NCBI RefSeq assembly: GCF_012726205.1
Contig: NZ_JAASAE010000004.1
Coordinates: 62,001-126,000 of the forward strand
Origin: Rhodococcus sp. HNM0569
GTDB taxonomy: Bacteria; Actinomycetota; Actinomycetes; Mycobacteriales; Mycobacteriaceae
Reading direction: 5' to 3'
DNA length: 64,000 bases
In this document: positions 8,912 to 18,701 of the stretch, one piece after another
How positions within the stretch are numbered: the stretch's first letter is position 1
Layout of the letters: the number at the start of each line of letters is the position of its first letter
The notes under the pieces: generated by a model
The model's database searches: none
Told to the model about the DNA's origin: nothing
Seen by the model: the letters and a program-made list of their open reading frames with translations, nothing else
Position numbers and translations under genes: made by a program

Positions 8912-10457
8912 CCGCAAGGCAGTGCGCCGCGCGCTCGTGAGCGTGTACGACAAGACCGGACTGGTCGAACTGGCCACCGGCCTGCACGACGCGGGTATCG
9001 AGATCGTGTCGACCGGTTCGACCGCGTCGAAGATCGCGGACGCGGGCATCCCGGTCACGCCGGTCGAGCAGCTCACCGGATTCCCCGAGTGCCTCGAAGG
9101 CCGCGTCAAGACACTGCACCCGCGGGTGCACGCGGGCGTGCTCGCCGACACCCGCAAGCCCGAACACCTCAGCCAGCTCGACGATCTCGGTATCCAGACC
9201 TTCGAGCTCGTCGTGGTCAACCTCTACCCGTTCGCCGAGACCGTCGCGTCGGGCGCCGCCCCCGACGCGGTCGTCGAACAGATCGACATCGGCGGCCCGT
9301 CGATGGTGCGCGCTGCCGCGAAGAACCATCCCTCGGTTGCGGTCGTCGTCGATCCCGCGCGCTACTCCGACGTGCTCGCCGCCGTCGCCTCGGGCGGTTT
9401 CACGTTTGCGGAGCGCACCGCGCTCGCGGCACAGGCGTTCCAGCACACCGCGACCTACGACGTCGCGGTCGCGACGTGGATGACGTCGACGCTCGTGGAG
9501 ACGGACACGCGCTTCCCGTCGTGGACCGGCGCGACGTGGCAGCGGTCGTCGCAGCTGCGGTACGGCGAGAATCCGCACCAGAGTGCCGCGCTCTACGTCG
9601 ACGCGGCGGGGCAGCCGGGTCTCGCCCAGGCGGAACAGTTGCACGGCAAGGAGATGTCGTACAACAACTACACCGACGGCGACGCCGCGTGGCGCGCCGC
9701 GCACGACTTCGCCGAGCCCGCAGTCGCGATCATCAAGCACGCCAACCCGTGCGGCATCGCGGTCGGCAGCGACATCGCCGATGCACACCGCAAGGCGCAC
9801 GCGACCGACCCGGTGAGTGCCTACGGTGGCGTCATCGCGGCCAACCGTGAGGTCACGGTCGAGATGGCCGAGCAGGTCGCCGAGGTGTTCACCGAGGTGA
9901 TCATCGCGCCGTCCTATGCTGACGGTGCGCTGGGAGTTCTGCAGCGCAAGAAGAACATCCGCGTCCTGCTCGCTGCTGCGCCGTCCGCGGCCGGCCTCGA
10001 GACCAAGCAGGTGTCGGGTGGTCTGCTCGTGCAGGACCGCGACGTCGTCGACGCCGAAGGCGACGATCCCGCGAACTGGACGCTCGCGAGCGGCGAGGCC
10101 GTCGACGCCGACACCCTCCGTGATCTCGAATTCGCTTGGCGCGCGTGCCGTTCGGTGAAGTCGAACGCGATCCTGCTCGCGCACGACGGTGCCGCGGTCG
10201 GCGTCGGCATGGGGCAGGTCAACCGCGTCGACTCGGCGCACCTCGCGGTCAACCGCGCGGGCGAGCGCGCCGCCGGTTCGGTGGGCGCGTCGGATGCCTT
10301 CTTCCCGTTCCCGGACGGCTTCCAGGTGCTCGCGTCGGCGGGCGTCAAGGCGGTCGTGCAGCCCGGCGGATCGGTGCGCGACAACGAGGTGATCGAGGCC
10401 GCGAAGGACGCGGGCGTCACGATGTACTTCACGGGTGCACGCCACTTCGCGCACTGA
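8904..10457 (+). CDS. purH: Bifunctional AICAR transformylase / IMP cyclohydrolase
   Basis: The last two steps of IMP synthesis. The N-terminal MGS-like cyclohydrolase domain (about residues 1-195) shows [19 protein letters not shown] and [10 protein letters not shown]. The C-terminal transformylase shows [11 protein letters not shown], the catalytic KHANPCG and [20 protein letters not shown]. The length of 517 residues is normal. The GTG start lies inside the end of purN, so translation is probably coupled. A very strong hairpin ends the operon 16 nt after the stop. Confidence 0.97.
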   Translation: MSDRKAVRRALVSVYDKTGLVELATGLHDAGIEIVSTGSTASKIADAGIPVTPVEQLTGFPECLEGRVKTLHPRVHAGVLADTRKPEHLSQLDDLGIQTFELVVVNLYPFAETVASGAAPDAVVEQIDIGGPSMVRAAAKNHPSVAVVVDPARYSDVLAAVASGGFTFAERTALAAQAFQHTATYDVAVATWMTSTLVETDTRFPSWTGATWQRSSQLRYGENPHQSAALYVDAAGQPGLAQAEQLHGKEMSYNNYTDGDAAWRAAHDFAEPAVAIIKHANPCGIAVGSDIADAHRKAHATDPVSAYGGVIAANREVTVEMAEQVAEVFTEVIIAPSYADGALGVLQRKKNIRVLLAAAPSAAGLETKQVSGGLLVQDRDVVDAEGDDPANWTLASGEAVDADTLRDLEFAWRACRSVKSNAILLAHDGAAVGVGMGQVNRVDSAHLAVNRAGERAAGSVGASDAFFPFPDGFQVLASAGVKAVVQPGGSVRDNEVIEAAKDAGVTMYFTGARHFAH

Positions 10458-10472
10458 CGACAGAACAACCGC

Positions 10473-10519
10473 ACACGCGACTGCGCTCCGGACGATCCGT
10501 CCGGAGCGCAGTCGCGTGT
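10473..10519 (+). terminator. Strong terminator hairpin after purH
   Basis: A perfect 22-bp stem (5' arm 10473-10494, 3' arm 10498-10519) closes a 3-nt loop ATC. There is only a short TT after it, as is common in actinobacteria. Confidence 0.85.
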
Positions 10520-10552
10520 TGTGGAGTGTCACGACCCGGACACGACATTCAC

Positions 10553-10569
10553 AACCTCTACTAGAGGTT
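10553..10569. promoter_or_regulatory. Palindromic operator candidate upstream of the amidase gene
   Basis: AACCTCTA-C-TAGAGGTT is a perfect 8+1+8 palindrome, 83 bp before the amidase ATG and just after the purH terminator. No adjacent regulator gene is obvious. Confidence 0.4.
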
Positions 10570-10651
10570 GAGGGTTGGTGTTACCGTGGCCGGAGTGACC
10601 CGTGTTCTGGAAGGAGAGTGGCGGACACCGGGGGGAGCCGTCCAATCGCGT

Positions 10652-11719
10652 ATGAGCCGAAACGTGTTGAAGGCGAGCGTGTGTGCGGTTGCGCTGGGCG
10701 CCGCGGTACTCACCCCCACGCAGGCCGCCGCCGAGCCCGAGCAGCCCACCGGCAACGAACTCGCCGGTCGCACCGTGTTCCTCGACCCCGGTCACCAGGG
10801 TTCCGCCGACGGACACGACCTCGCGAAGCAGGTTCCCGACGGCCGGGGCGGCACCAAAGACTGCCAGACCACCGGGATGACGACGCTCGGCGGCGTACCC
10901 GAACACACCATCGCGTGGAATGTGTCGCAGCTGGTCAAGAGCGCGCTCGAAGGCCTCGGCGCGAAGGTCGAACTGAGCCGTCCGGACGACACCGGCTGGG
11001 GCGGTTGCATCGACGAACGGGCTGCCGCCGCCAATGCCTCGGGCGCCGACCTCGCCGTCAGCATCCATGCCGATTCCACCGCTGCCGCGGAGGACGCCGA
11101 CAAGAGCGGCTTCCACATGATCGTGCCGCAGCTCCCGTTGCCCGACGCGGCCGCCGACAAGGCGCAGGCGGGGGTCGGTCTCGAGGCGTCGAAGGCGATG
11201 CGCGACGCGTACGTCAGCCGCGGATTCACGCCCGCGAACTATGCGGGAGTCACCGACGGGCTTCAGACCCGCGCCGACATCGCGGGCCCGGCGCGCACCC
11301 ACGTTCCGCTCGTGTTCGTCGAGATGGGCAACGGCGCCAATCCCGCCGACGCGGCGAAGCTGGAGAGCAACGAGGGCCAGCTCGACCACGCGGTCGCGAT
11401 CATCACCGGCGCCGTCACGCAGCTGCTCGGCGCACCCGCTCCCGACGCGGCACCGCAGGCGACGACGCCGGCCCCTGCAGGCGACGCAGCACCCGCGCCC
11501 GATCAATCGACGCCAACGGCGCCGGATCTCCTCGGTGACGAGGACTCGCCGTCCACGGCGGTCGAAGCGATCGTTGCGCAGGCACTCACGATCCTCACCC
11601 AGATGCTCGAGTCGGGCGGCCTGTCCGGTCTGCAGGACCTCATGAACGACGAGACCATGGGCCTGGCATCGGATCTCGCGGCGACGCTGCTGTCGACCCT
11701 GCAGGAGAACGCCGGTTAG
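10652..11719 (+). CDS. Secreted N-acetylmuramoyl-L-alanine amidase (Amidase_3)
   Basis: A zinc amidase that removes stem peptides from peptidoglycan. The ATG chosen at 10652 opens a Sec signal peptide (MSRNVLKAS, cleavage after TQAAA near residue 26). The catalytic domain follows: LDPGHQG (first Zn His), a Glu in the PEH segment, SIHAD (second His) and the catalytic VEMGN near residue 225. Rv3717 of M. tuberculosis is the closest described type but is shorter; here a Pro/Ala-rich linker and a helical C-terminal extension of about 100 residues are added. An earlier in-frame start at 10568 is unlikely because it would precede the signal peptide by 28 residues. Confidence 0.9.
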   Translation: MSRNVLKASVCAVALGAAVLTPTQAAAEPEQPTGNELAGRTVFLDPGHQGSADGHDLAKQVPDGRGGTKDCQTTGMTTLGGVPEHTIAWNVSQLVKSALEGLGAKVELSRPDDTGWGGCIDERAAAANASGADLAVSIHADSTAAAEDADKSGFHMIVPQLPLPDAAADKAQAGVGLEASKAMRDAYVSRGFTPANYAGVTDGLQTRADIAGPARTHVPLVFVEMGNGANPADAAKLESNEGQLDHAVAIITGAVTQLLGAPAPDAAPQATTPAPAGDAAPAPDQSTPTAPDLLGDEDSPSTAVEAIVAQALTILTQMLESGGLSGLQDLMNDETMGLASDLAATLLSTLQENAG

Positions 11720-12684
11720 CGTGCCGCGTCGAGCCACGCCCCGAAAGGCTCGGCGAACTCGGCCGAGTACGGCAGGGCGAGCGTGTAGTCGCTGCCCGTC
11801 GACGCCGCGTCGCCGAGATCCTTGAGGACGTGGTTGGCGCTCTGCATCCGGATCGACGTGAGCGCGGTGTGTGCGAGGGCGTCGTCGAGCGCGGCGACGT
11901 CGGCGACAGACACCTGGATGTCCTTGGCCGAGCAGCTGGTCACGACGGGCATGCCGCCGGGCAGGCGCTGGGCGAGCGCGCGCGGATCGAGTGCGTCCTC
12001 TTCGGCGAGCGCCTTCGCGTTGGCGGCGACCAGGCCCGCGTTCTGCAGCGGTTCGGGCAGCCCGTCGGGGATCGTGCCGTCGGTGCGCAGCGACTCGACG
12101 GTGCCCGCGAGCGCGACGCGCAGCTCGTCGGCCACCTCGGTGGGGAGCTGGCCCGCGGCCGTGACCGCCGACAGCTGCGCGTCGATCTGGTTCGTCAGCA
12201 GGTCGAGCAGACGCACCGCGAGAGGTTCGAGCAGGCCGACACCGCGCACCCGGTCGCCGCGCTCGGACACCGCGAGGTCGAGCGCCGTGAGCCCGCCGTC
12301 GCTGTGGCCGATGACGAGGACGCGTGTCGCGTCGACCTCGGGCCGGGCGGCGAGCAGGTCGAGCGCATCCGACGCCGGCTCGACGAACGCGGCCGTGAAG
12401 CCGAGTTCGGCGATGTCGTCGACGTCGTACGGTCCGAGGCCCGTGAGGCCGCTGCCGAGCTTGTCGTAGCGCAGGCTCGCATAGCCGTGCTGTTCCAGGA
12501 CGTCGGCCAGGAAACGCAGCGTGCCGATATCGCCGTCGAGCAGTGCGCTGTCTCCGTTGCGGTCGGTGGGGCCGCTGCCCGCGAGGATCAGCGCGGCGGG
12601 CACCGGGCCGCTCGCGTCGGGCAGCCGCAGGCTTCCGTAGTGGGTGACGGCGCCGCTGTCGAAGGTGATCTCGGTGTCAGGCAT
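11716..12684 (-). CDS. Alpha/beta-hydrolase, dienelactone-hydrolase-like
   Basis: A 322-residue alpha/beta-hydrolase. The oxyanion-hole region ILAGSGPTDRNGD lies near residue 33, and the nucleophile serine is in GHSDGG near residue 125. An acid and a histidine (SANHVLKD near residue 285) complete the likely triad. No signal peptide. Substrate unknown; the family includes esterases and uncharacterised BAAT-like hydrolases. It converges on the amidase gene with a 4-bp stop-codon overlap and diverges from the MoxR-like gene across about 100 bp. Confidence 0.85.
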   Translation of the reverse strand: MPDTEITFDSGAVTHYGSLRLPDASGPVPAALILAGSGPTDRNGDSALLDGDIGTLRFLADVLEQHGYASLRYDKLGSGLTGLGPYDVDDIAELGFTAAFVEPASDALDLLAARPEVDATRVLVIGHSDGGLTALDLAVSERGDRVRGVGLLEPLAVRLLDLLTNQIDAQLSAVTAAGQLPTEVADELRVALAGTVESLRTDGTIPDGLPEPLQNAGLVAANAKALAEEDALDPRALAQRLPGGMPVVTSCSAKDIQVSVADVAALDDALAHTALTSIRMQSANHVLKDLGDAASTGSDYTLALPYSAEFAEPFGAWLDAAR

Positions 12685-12787
12685 GCACCTTGTCTACCAG
12701 GGACGTCCGAGGCCGTGCGCCGCCGCGTCGATTCGCGCGGGGCGTAACTCGACCCGTGCCATTCGCGCGAAACGCTCGTAGCGTGGA

Positions 12788-14191
12788 GTGGTGACGATTA
12801 CGCAGGACACTTCTTCGCAAGAACGGCCGTCGACTCTCGGGGAACTGCGTGCATCCGGCCACGCGCAGCGCTCCGTGAAGGACGAGATCCGCGCCAACCT
12901 CCTCGATGCGCTCCGGGAGGGGCGCGACCCGTGGCCGGGAATCAAAGGTTTCGACGACACCGTGGCGCCGCAGTTCGAGCGTGCCCTCATCGCGGGGCAC
13001 GACATCGTGCTGCTCGGCGAACGTGGCCAGGGCAAGACCCGGCTGTTGCGCACGCTGCCGCTGCTGCTCGACGAGTGGACGCCGGTCATCGCGGGCTCCG
13101 AACTGGGCGAGCACCCGTACGAACCGGTCGCGCCCGAGTCGAAGCGGCGCGCCGCCGAGCTGGGTGACGACCTGCCGATCGAGTGGCGGCACCGGAGCGA
13201 GCGGTATTCGGAGAAGCTCGCGACACCCGACACGTCGGTTGCGGACCTCGTGGGCGATGTGGACCCGGTCAAGGTCGCGGAAGGCCGCAGCCTCGGCGAC
13301 CCCGAGACGATCCACTTCGGGCTCGTGCCCCGCGCGCACCGCGGGGTCGTCGCGATCAACGAGCTGCCCGATCTCGCCGAACGCATCCAGGTCGCGCTGC
13401 TCAACGTGATGGAAGAACGCGACATCCAGGTGCGCGGCTACACGCTGCGGCTGCCGATCGACGTCCTGCTGGTCGCGAGCGCGAACCCCGAGGACTACAC
13501 CAACCGCGGTCGCATCATCACGCCGCTCAAGGACCGGTTCGGCGCCGAGATCCGCACGCACTACCCGCTCGACCTCGCCGACGAGGTCGCCGTCGTCGAG
13601 CAGGAAGCGCATCTAGACGCGGTCGTGCCGGGCTATCTGCTCGAGATCCTGTCGCGGTTCACGCGGCTGCTGCGCGAGTCGTCGTCCGTCGATCAGCGTT
13701 CCGGGGTGTCGGCGCGGTTCGCGATCGCGGCAGCCGAGACGGTGAGCGCGTCGGCAGTGCACCGCGCCGCGGTGCTCGGCGAGGACGAGCCGGTGGCGCG
13801 GCCGGTCGACCTCGACACCGTGATCGACGTCCTGCGCGGCAAGGTCGAATTCGAGTCGGGCGAAGAAGGGCGCGAACTCGAGGTTCTCGGACACCTGTTG
13901 CGTCGTGCAACGGCCGAGACGGTGCGCGATCGGCTCGGCGGCATCGACTTCGCGCCGCTCGTCGACGCGGTCGAGCACGGCGATCCCGTCGTGACGGGCG
14001 AGCGCGTCACCGCGAAGGCGCTGCTCGCGGAACTGCCGGACCTGCCGATCGTGTCGGACGTCGCCGAGCGGCTCGGTGCCGGGACGGACGGCGAACGCGC
14101 GGCAGCGCTCGAACTCGCCCTCGAAGGGCTCTACCTCGCTCGGCGTATCTCGAAGGACGCCGATTCCGAGGGGGGAACGGTGTATTCGTGA
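12788..14191 (+). CDS. MoxR-type AAA+ ATPase (Rv0958-like, Mg-chelatase-subunit family)
   Basis: A 467-residue AAA+ protein. Walker A GERGQGKT lies near residue 78, and the sensor region with VASANPEDYTNRGRII near residue 232 is typical of Mg-chelatase/MoxR ATPases. The C-terminal helical lid follows. Two consecutive GTG codons give alternative starts at 12788 and 12791. The stop codon overlaps the ATG of the von Willebrand factor A gene by one base, so the two act together as a MoxR/VWA chaperone-like pair, the arrangement of Rv0958-Rv0959. MoxR/VWA pairs help assemble or remodel target complexes; the client here is unknown. Confidence 0.9.
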   Translation: MVTITQDTSSQERPSTLGELRASGHAQRSVKDEIRANLLDALREGRDPWPGIKGFDDTVAPQFERALIAGHDIVLLGERGQGKTRLLRTLPLLLDEWTPVIAGSELGEHPYEPVAPESKRRAAELGDDLPIEWRHRSERYSEKLATPDTSVADLVGDVDPVKVAEGRSLGDPETIHFGLVPRAHRGVVAINELPDLAERIQVALLNVMEERDIQVRGYTLRLPIDVLLVASANPEDYTNRGRIITPLKDRFGAEIRTHYPLDLADEVAVVEQEAHLDAVVPGYLLEILSRFTRLLRESSSVDQRSGVSARFAIAAAETVSASAVHRAAVLGEDEPVARPVDLDTVIDVLRGKVEFESGEEGRELEVLGHLLRRATAETVRDRLGGIDFAPLVDAVEHGDPVVTGERVTAKALLAELPDLPIVSDVAERLGAGTDGERAAALELALEGLYLARRISKDADSEGGTVYS

Positions 14192-16128
14192 TGGCGCGCA
14201 ACTCGAAGTACGGCCCGTATCAGGGTGGTGATCCGCTCGCGCCGCCCGTCGACCTGCGTGAGGCGCTGTCGGAGATCGGCGAGGACGTCCTCGCCGGCAC
14301 GTCGCCGCGGCAGGCACTACGGGAGTTGCTGCGCCGCGGCGGACGCGACATGCGCGGGCTCGACGATCTCGCTGCGCAGGCCAACCGCCGACGTCAGGAG
14401 CTGCTGCGACGCAACAATCTGACCGGCACACTCGACGAGGTGCGCGAGATCCTCGACCGCGCGGTGCTCGAGGAACGCAAGACGCTCGCGCGGGCGCTCG
14501 ACGACGACGCTCGATTCGCCGAGATGCAGATCGCGGAACTGTCGCCGTCGACGGCGAAGGCGGTCGAAGAACTCGCGGACTACCAGTGGCGCAGTCAGGC
14601 CGCACGCGAGGAGTACGACAAGATCCGCGACCTGCTCGGCCGGGAGGTTCTCGACCAGCGCTTCGAAGGCATGAAGCAGGCTCTCGAAGGCGCAACCGAC
14701 GAAGACCGCCAACGTATCCGGGACATGCTCGCGTCGCTCAACGACCTGCTCGAGGCCCACGCGCGGGGCGAGGACACCCGCGAACAGTTCGAGCAGTTCA
14801 TGGACGAATACGGCGACTACTTCCCGGAGCGGCCGCAGAACGTGGACGAGTTGCTCGACGCCCTGGCCTCCCGCGCCGCCGCGGCGCAGCGCCTGCGCAA
14901 CTCGCTGTCGCAGGAGCAGCGCGACGAACTCGACGCGCTCGCACAGCAGGCCTTCGGCGACCCGTCGTTGACGGGTGAGCTCGACCGGCTCGACCGGATG
15001 CTGCAGGCCGCCCGGCCGGGAGAGGACTGGTCCGGGTCGCAGGAGTTCCGCGGCGACCAGGGAATGGGCCTCGGCGAGGGGACGGCGGCGCTGCAGGACG
15101 TCGCCGAACTCGAGTCGCTCGCCGACCAGCTGTCGCAGCAGTACAACGGGGCACAACTCGACGACATCGACCCCGAACTGCTCGAGCGGCAACTGGGCCC
15201 CGACGCGACGGCCGACCTGCGGACCCTCGCGGATCTCGAACGCGCACTGCGCGAACAGGGTTTCTTCGATCGGGCGCCGGACGGTCAGTGGCGGCTCACC
15301 CCCAAGGCGATGCGTCAGCTCGGACAGACGGCGTTGCGCGACATCGCCGACCGCATCTCGGCGCGCGGCGGCGAGCGCGACACGCGCCGCGCAGGCGCGA
15401 TGGGCGAACAGACCGGCGCCACGCGCGAGTGGGTGTTCGGCGACACCGAGCCGTGGGACGTCACGCGCACGGTCACGAACGCGATCCTCCGCTCGCCCGG
15501 CCGAATGCCCGTGCGGCTCACCGTCGACGACGTCGAGGTGCGCGAAACCGAACAGCGCACACAGGCTGCCGTCGCGCTGCTCGTCGACACGTCGTTCTCG
15601 ATGGTGATGGAGGGCCGGTGGGTGCCGATGAAGCGCACCGCGCTCGCGCTCAACCACCTGGTGTCCACCCGATTCCGCAGCGACGAGTTGCAGCTCGTCT
15701 CGTTCGGGCGGCACGCACAGGTGGTGACGGCGGGCGAGCTCGCGGGCCTCGACGGTGCCTGGGACCAGGGCACCAATCTGCACCATGCATTGCTGCTCGC
15801 GGAACGGCATCTGCGCAGGCACCCGAACGCGACGCCCGTCGTGATGATCGTGACCGACGGCGAACCGACCGCGCACCTCGAATCGGACGGCTATGCGTTC
15901 TTCGACTATCCGCCCAGCCCGCGCACTCTCGGGCTCACGGTGCGCGGGCTCGACAGCCTCGCGCGGTTCGGGGCGCAGATCACGTTCTTCCGGCTCGGCG
16001 ACGATCCCGGCCTCGCGCGAGTGGTCGACACGCTCGCGCGTCGCGTCGACGGACGCGTCGTGGCACCGGATCTCGACGGGCTCGGTGCGGCCGTCGTGAG
16101 CGACTACGTGCGCCGCCGCCGCTCGTGA
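14191..16128 (+). CDS. VWA-domain protein partnered with the MoxR ATPase (Rv0959-like)
   Basis: A 645-residue protein. The start is the ATG overlapping the upstream stop (TGATG). The first two thirds are predicted mostly helical and coiled-coil-like, rich in Glu, Arg and Gln. The C-terminal third is a von Willebrand factor A domain with a complete MIDAS: LLVDTSFSM (DxSxS), the Thr in the GTNLHHA region, and IVTDGEP. The role is inferred as the metal-dependent adaptor of the AAA+ partner. The stop codon (TGA 16126) lies inside a copy of the dispersed repeat. Confidence 0.9.
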   Translation: MARNSKYGPYQGGDPLAPPVDLREALSEIGEDVLAGTSPRQALRELLRRGGRDMRGLDDLAAQANRRRQELLRRNNLTGTLDEVREILDRAVLEERKTLARALDDDARFAEMQIAELSPSTAKAVEELADYQWRSQAAREEYDKIRDLLGREVLDQRFEGMKQALEGATDEDRQRIRDMLASLNDLLEAHARGEDTREQFEQFMDEYGDYFPERPQNVDELLDALASRAAAAQRLRNSLSQEQRDELDALAQQAFGDPSLTGELDRLDRMLQAARPGEDWSGSQEFRGDQGMGLGEGTAALQDVAELESLADQLSQQYNGAQLDDIDPELLERQLGPDATADLRTLADLERALREQGFFDRAPDGQWRLTPKAMRQLGQTALRDIADRISARGGERDTRRAGAMGEQTGATREWVFGDTEPWDVTRTVTNAILRSPGRMPVRLTVDDVEVRETEQRTQAAVALLVDTSFSMVMEGRWVPMKRTALALNHLVSTRFRSDELQLVSFGRHAQVVTAGELAGLDGAWDQGTNLHHALLLAERHLRRHPNATPVVMIVTDGEPTAHLESDGYAFFDYPPSPRTLGLTVRGLDSLARFGAQITFFRLGDDPGLARVVDTLARRVDGRVVAPDLDGLGAAVVSDYVRRRRS

Positions 16129-16165
16129 GCACTTAGCGAGTCTGGGCACGCTCTTTTCACGCACA
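16122..16165 (+). repeat. Dispersed 3'-end repeat, copy 2
   Basis: CTCGTGAGCACTT, one base, GCGAGTC, then GCACGCTCTTTTC and ACGCAC. It overlaps the stop codon of the VWA gene (the TGA in CTCGTGAGC is the stop) and has the orientation of that gene. Confidence 0.88.
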
Positions 16166-16249
16166 GGGGCTGTGCACAAACTCTCGCGGCTGGGGACAAC
16201 TCGCCTGGACTCCTGCATTGGTGTCGGTCGGGCGCTCGACGCTGCACGC

Positions 16250-17290
16250 ATGAAACCGACATGGTTCGAGGTGGTCAAGGCAACTGCGCAGCGTCAGCAG
16301 GGGCTGATCGGGCATGCGCAACTCGCCGCGCTCGGGATCGCGCGCTCGCAGGTGCGGCATCGAGTGGAATCCGGACAGTGGCAGGCGGTGCTGCATGGCG
16401 TGTACAGCGTGTTCACCGGGCCGCTCTCTCGCGCACAGCAACTCGAAGCGGCGTTGCTGTTCGGCAGCAACGGCGCACTCGTCAGCCACGCCACGGCTGC
16501 GGAAATATGGGGATGGCGTCCGGTCGACCCGACGGCGCCCGTCCACGTCACCGTCCCGTACGGGAGGTCGGCGCAGAGCCAGCCGCCGACGCACACGACG
16601 CGTCGTATCGCGCAGCAGAGCCTGGGCCACGTCGAGGACACGGTCGTACATCCGGGGGTGCGCGTCCACCGTTCGCGCGCCCACAACTACCTCGGCGTCG
16701 ACGCGGCGCTGCCGCTCACCTCGCGTGTCGACACGATTCTCGACGTCGCGGTCGACGCGGACACCCCACATGCCGCTCATGCGACCGTGATCGAGTTGTC
16801 CGGCGCGGCCGGTGTCACGGTGCACCGGCTGCAGGCACGGGTTCTCGAACGTAGGCCGAGACGCTACAACGCGGCGATCGACGCGGCGATCGCGTCGCTC
16901 GCGGGAGGTGTGCAGTCGGTACTCGAGCATCGGTATGCCGAGGGCGTCGAGCGTGCGCACGGCCTGCCGAGTGCACGCCGTCAGGCGCCCGTGCGCGTCG
17001 ACGGCAGGACGCTGTTCGAGGACGTCGACTATTCGGCGACCGGTGTGCCGCTCATCGTGCGTCTCGACGGCCGGGCCACGCATGCGGCCGCGGAGGTCGC
17101 GTTCCGTGATCGGCGGCGGGACAACGCAGCCGAACTGGCGGGACGTCCCCGGCTCGTGTACGGCTATCGCGAGGTGGTCGACGACGCGTGCGGGGTGGCC
17201 GACGAGGTGGAGGTGGTCTTGCGGCGCGGAGGCTGGATTCGGACGACGGTGAGTCCGTGCCCGCGCTGTGCGTGGAAAAGGCGTGCATAG
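16250..17290 (+). CDS. AbiEi-type N-terminal domain fused to a DUF559 nuclease-like domain
   Basis: A 346-residue protein. The N-terminal part (FEVVKATAQRQQGLIGHAQL, residues 5-24, then a winged-helix region and HGVYSVF) resembles the AbiEi/type IV antitoxin transcription-factor domain. The C-terminal third (about 225-335) is a DUF559-type endonuclease-like fold with SVLEHRY, FEDVDYS, VRLDGRATH and FRDRRRDN. Such proteins are abundant orphans in mycolic-acid actinobacteria and usually lack a toxin gene. None is adjacent here. An upstream in-frame start (16172) exists but gives a non-conserved extension. The last codons run into an inverted copy of the dispersed repeat. Confidence 0.75.
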   Translation: MKPTWFEVVKATAQRQQGLIGHAQLAALGIARSQVRHRVESGQWQAVLHGVYSVFTGPLSRAQQLEAALLFGSNGALVSHATAAEIWGWRPVDPTAPVHVTVPYGRSAQSQPPTHTTRRIAQQSLGHVEDTVVHPGVRVHRSRAHNYLGVDAALPLTSRVDTILDVAVDADTPHAAHATVIELSGAAGVTVHRLQARVLERRPRRYNAAIDAAIASLAGGVQSVLEHRYAEGVERAHGLPSARRQAPVRVDGRTLFEDVDYSATGVPLIVRLDGRATHAAAEVAFRDRRRDNAAELAGRPRLVYGYREVVDDACGVADEVEVVLRRGGWIRTTVSPCPRCAWKRRA

Positions 17291-17310
17291 ACTCGCGAAG
17301 TGCTCACGAG
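17268..17310 (-). repeat. Dispersed 3'-end repeat, copy 3 (minus strand)
   Basis: Read on the minus strand it gives CTCGTGAGCACTT, one base, GCGAGTC, then GCACGC, a T-run and CACGCAC. Its TGA is the stop codon of the minus-strand lipoprotein gene, and the end of the plus-strand AbiEi-like gene also lies inside it. Confidence 0.85.
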
Positions 17311-17756
17311 CCGGAGACGACCTCGCGGTTGCCGAGCGGTGCCGACAGCGGGACGTCGAGCGTGCCGAACACCGCGACGAGGATGCACATCTTGTCGGCG
17401 GTCTCGGGCAGCGTGCCGGTGTGGATCGACACGGTGACGGTGGTGTCGGTTTCCTCGACGGTCGCGTACGCGCCGTAGCACTCGGGCGTACCCGTCACGA
17501 AATGCACTGCGAGCGTGTTCTCGTCGATCTTCGACCACGACTCGAACGGGGTGACCCGCGCATCGACGATGTCGGGGCGCGGCTGGAACGGTGTGCCGAA
17601 GTCCTGGTCGGGGTTCTCGGTGGGCGCAGCGGTACCGGGCTCGTTCGAATTCGACGCAACCGGGCCGGGCATGGACGGCGACGGATCGTCCGACGACGGG
17701 GAGCTACATGCCGCGATCGCGACCAACGACAGCAGGGCGAGAGAGAAGGCACGCAT
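17304..17756 (-). CDS. Small lipoprotein of unknown function
   Basis: A 150-residue protein with a lipoprotein signal peptide (lipobox VAIAAC, Cys16). A Ser/Pro-rich linker of about 40 residues precedes a compact domain with two cysteines (ECYGAY and KMCILV), likely a disulfide. No family recognised with confidence. It follows the AEC transporter gene by 18 bp on the same strand, suggesting co-transcription. The stop codon is supplied by the dispersed repeat. Confidence 0.75.
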   Translation of the reverse strand: MRAFSLALLSLVAIAACSSPSSDDPSPSMPGPVASNSNEPGTAAPTENPDQDFGTPFQPRPDIVDARVTPFESWSKIDENTLAVHFVTGTPECYGAYATVEETDTTVTVSIHTGTLPETADKMCILVAVFGTLDVPLSAPLGNREVVSGS

Positions 17757-17774
17757 AGAACACGGTAACGCGCA

Positions 17775-18701
17775 TCACGCCAGGAGCGCCGCCACGAGGG
17801 CGATCGTCGGGATCGACGCGAGCGTCGTGACGAAGGCCGAATCGCGTGCGAGTACCGTGCCGCGACCGTACCGGCTCGCGTAGACGAATACGTTCTGTGC
17901 GGTCGGCAGCGCCGCGACGACGACGATCGCGAACAACTCGTGCCCGTCGAGCCCGAGCAGCCAGCGTGCCATCGCGTACGCCAGGATCGGCTGCACGACG
18001 ATCTTGAGGACCGACGCGAGCGCGACATCGCGCCGGGGGCTCGCCCCGCGTTCGAGCACCCGCACGCCGTACAGCGACATGCCGAACGCGAGCAGTGCGC
18101 CGGGCACGGACGCGCCGCCGAGCAGTGCGAACGGCTGCAGCACCGCCTCCGGCAGGTGGATACCGCTGACCGCGACGGCGAGGCCCGCCGCGCCCGCGAG
18201 CACCATCGGGTTCTTCAGCGGCGTCAGGATCGTCTCGAGGCGTGACGCCCCGCTGCGGAGCGTCGTGATGTCGAGGATGCTCAGCGCGAGCGGCGAGTAC
18301 ACGACGATCTGGAACAGCAGCAGCGGTGCCACGAACGACGCGTCGCCGAGCACGAACACCGCGATCGGAATGCCGAGGTTCGCCGAGTTGACGTACGACG
18401 CCGACAGCGCACCGATCACGAGTTCGGGCAGCGGCCGTCGCAGCCACAGTTTCGCGCACGCGACGTACAGGGCGCCCGCCGCGAATGCCGTCGCCGACGC
18501 GACCGCGAGGGTGGGGGAGAAGACCACCGACAGGTCCGACCTCGCGAGGGTGTCGAACAGCAGCGCAGGCGTCGCGACGAAGAACACGAGCCGGCCCAGG
18601 ACGATCTCGCCCTCGAGCCCGAGGGTCTGTCGTCGTGCGAGGACGTAACCCACCGCGATGATGACGAAGATGACGGTGAATCCCGCTGCAACACCCGACA
18701 A
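17775..18701 (-). CDS. AEC-family (auxin efflux carrier-like) permease
   Basis: A 308-residue membrane protein with about ten spans arranged as two five-helix halves. Conserved features include the SASYVNSANLGIP segment near residue 105 (N/G-rich crossover) and ALPTAQNVFVYASRYG near residue 268. Bacterial members export or import small organic acids such as malate or malonate; the substrate here is unknown. Probably in an operon with the downstream lipoprotein. Confidence 0.9.
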   Translation of the reverse strand: MSGVAAGFTVIFVIIAVGYVLARRQTLGLEGEIVLGRLVFFVATPALLFDTLARSDLSVVFSPTLAVASATAFAAGALYVACAKLWLRRPLPELVIGALSASYVNSANLGIPIAVFVLGDASFVAPLLLFQIVVYSPLALSILDITTLRSGASRLETILTPLKNPMVLAGAAGLAVAVSGIHLPEAVLQPFALLGGASVPGALLAFGMSLYGVRVLERGASPRRDVALASVLKIVVQPILAYAMARWLLGLDGHELFAIVVVAALPTAQNVFVYASRYGRGTVLARDSAFVTTLASIPTIALVAALLA

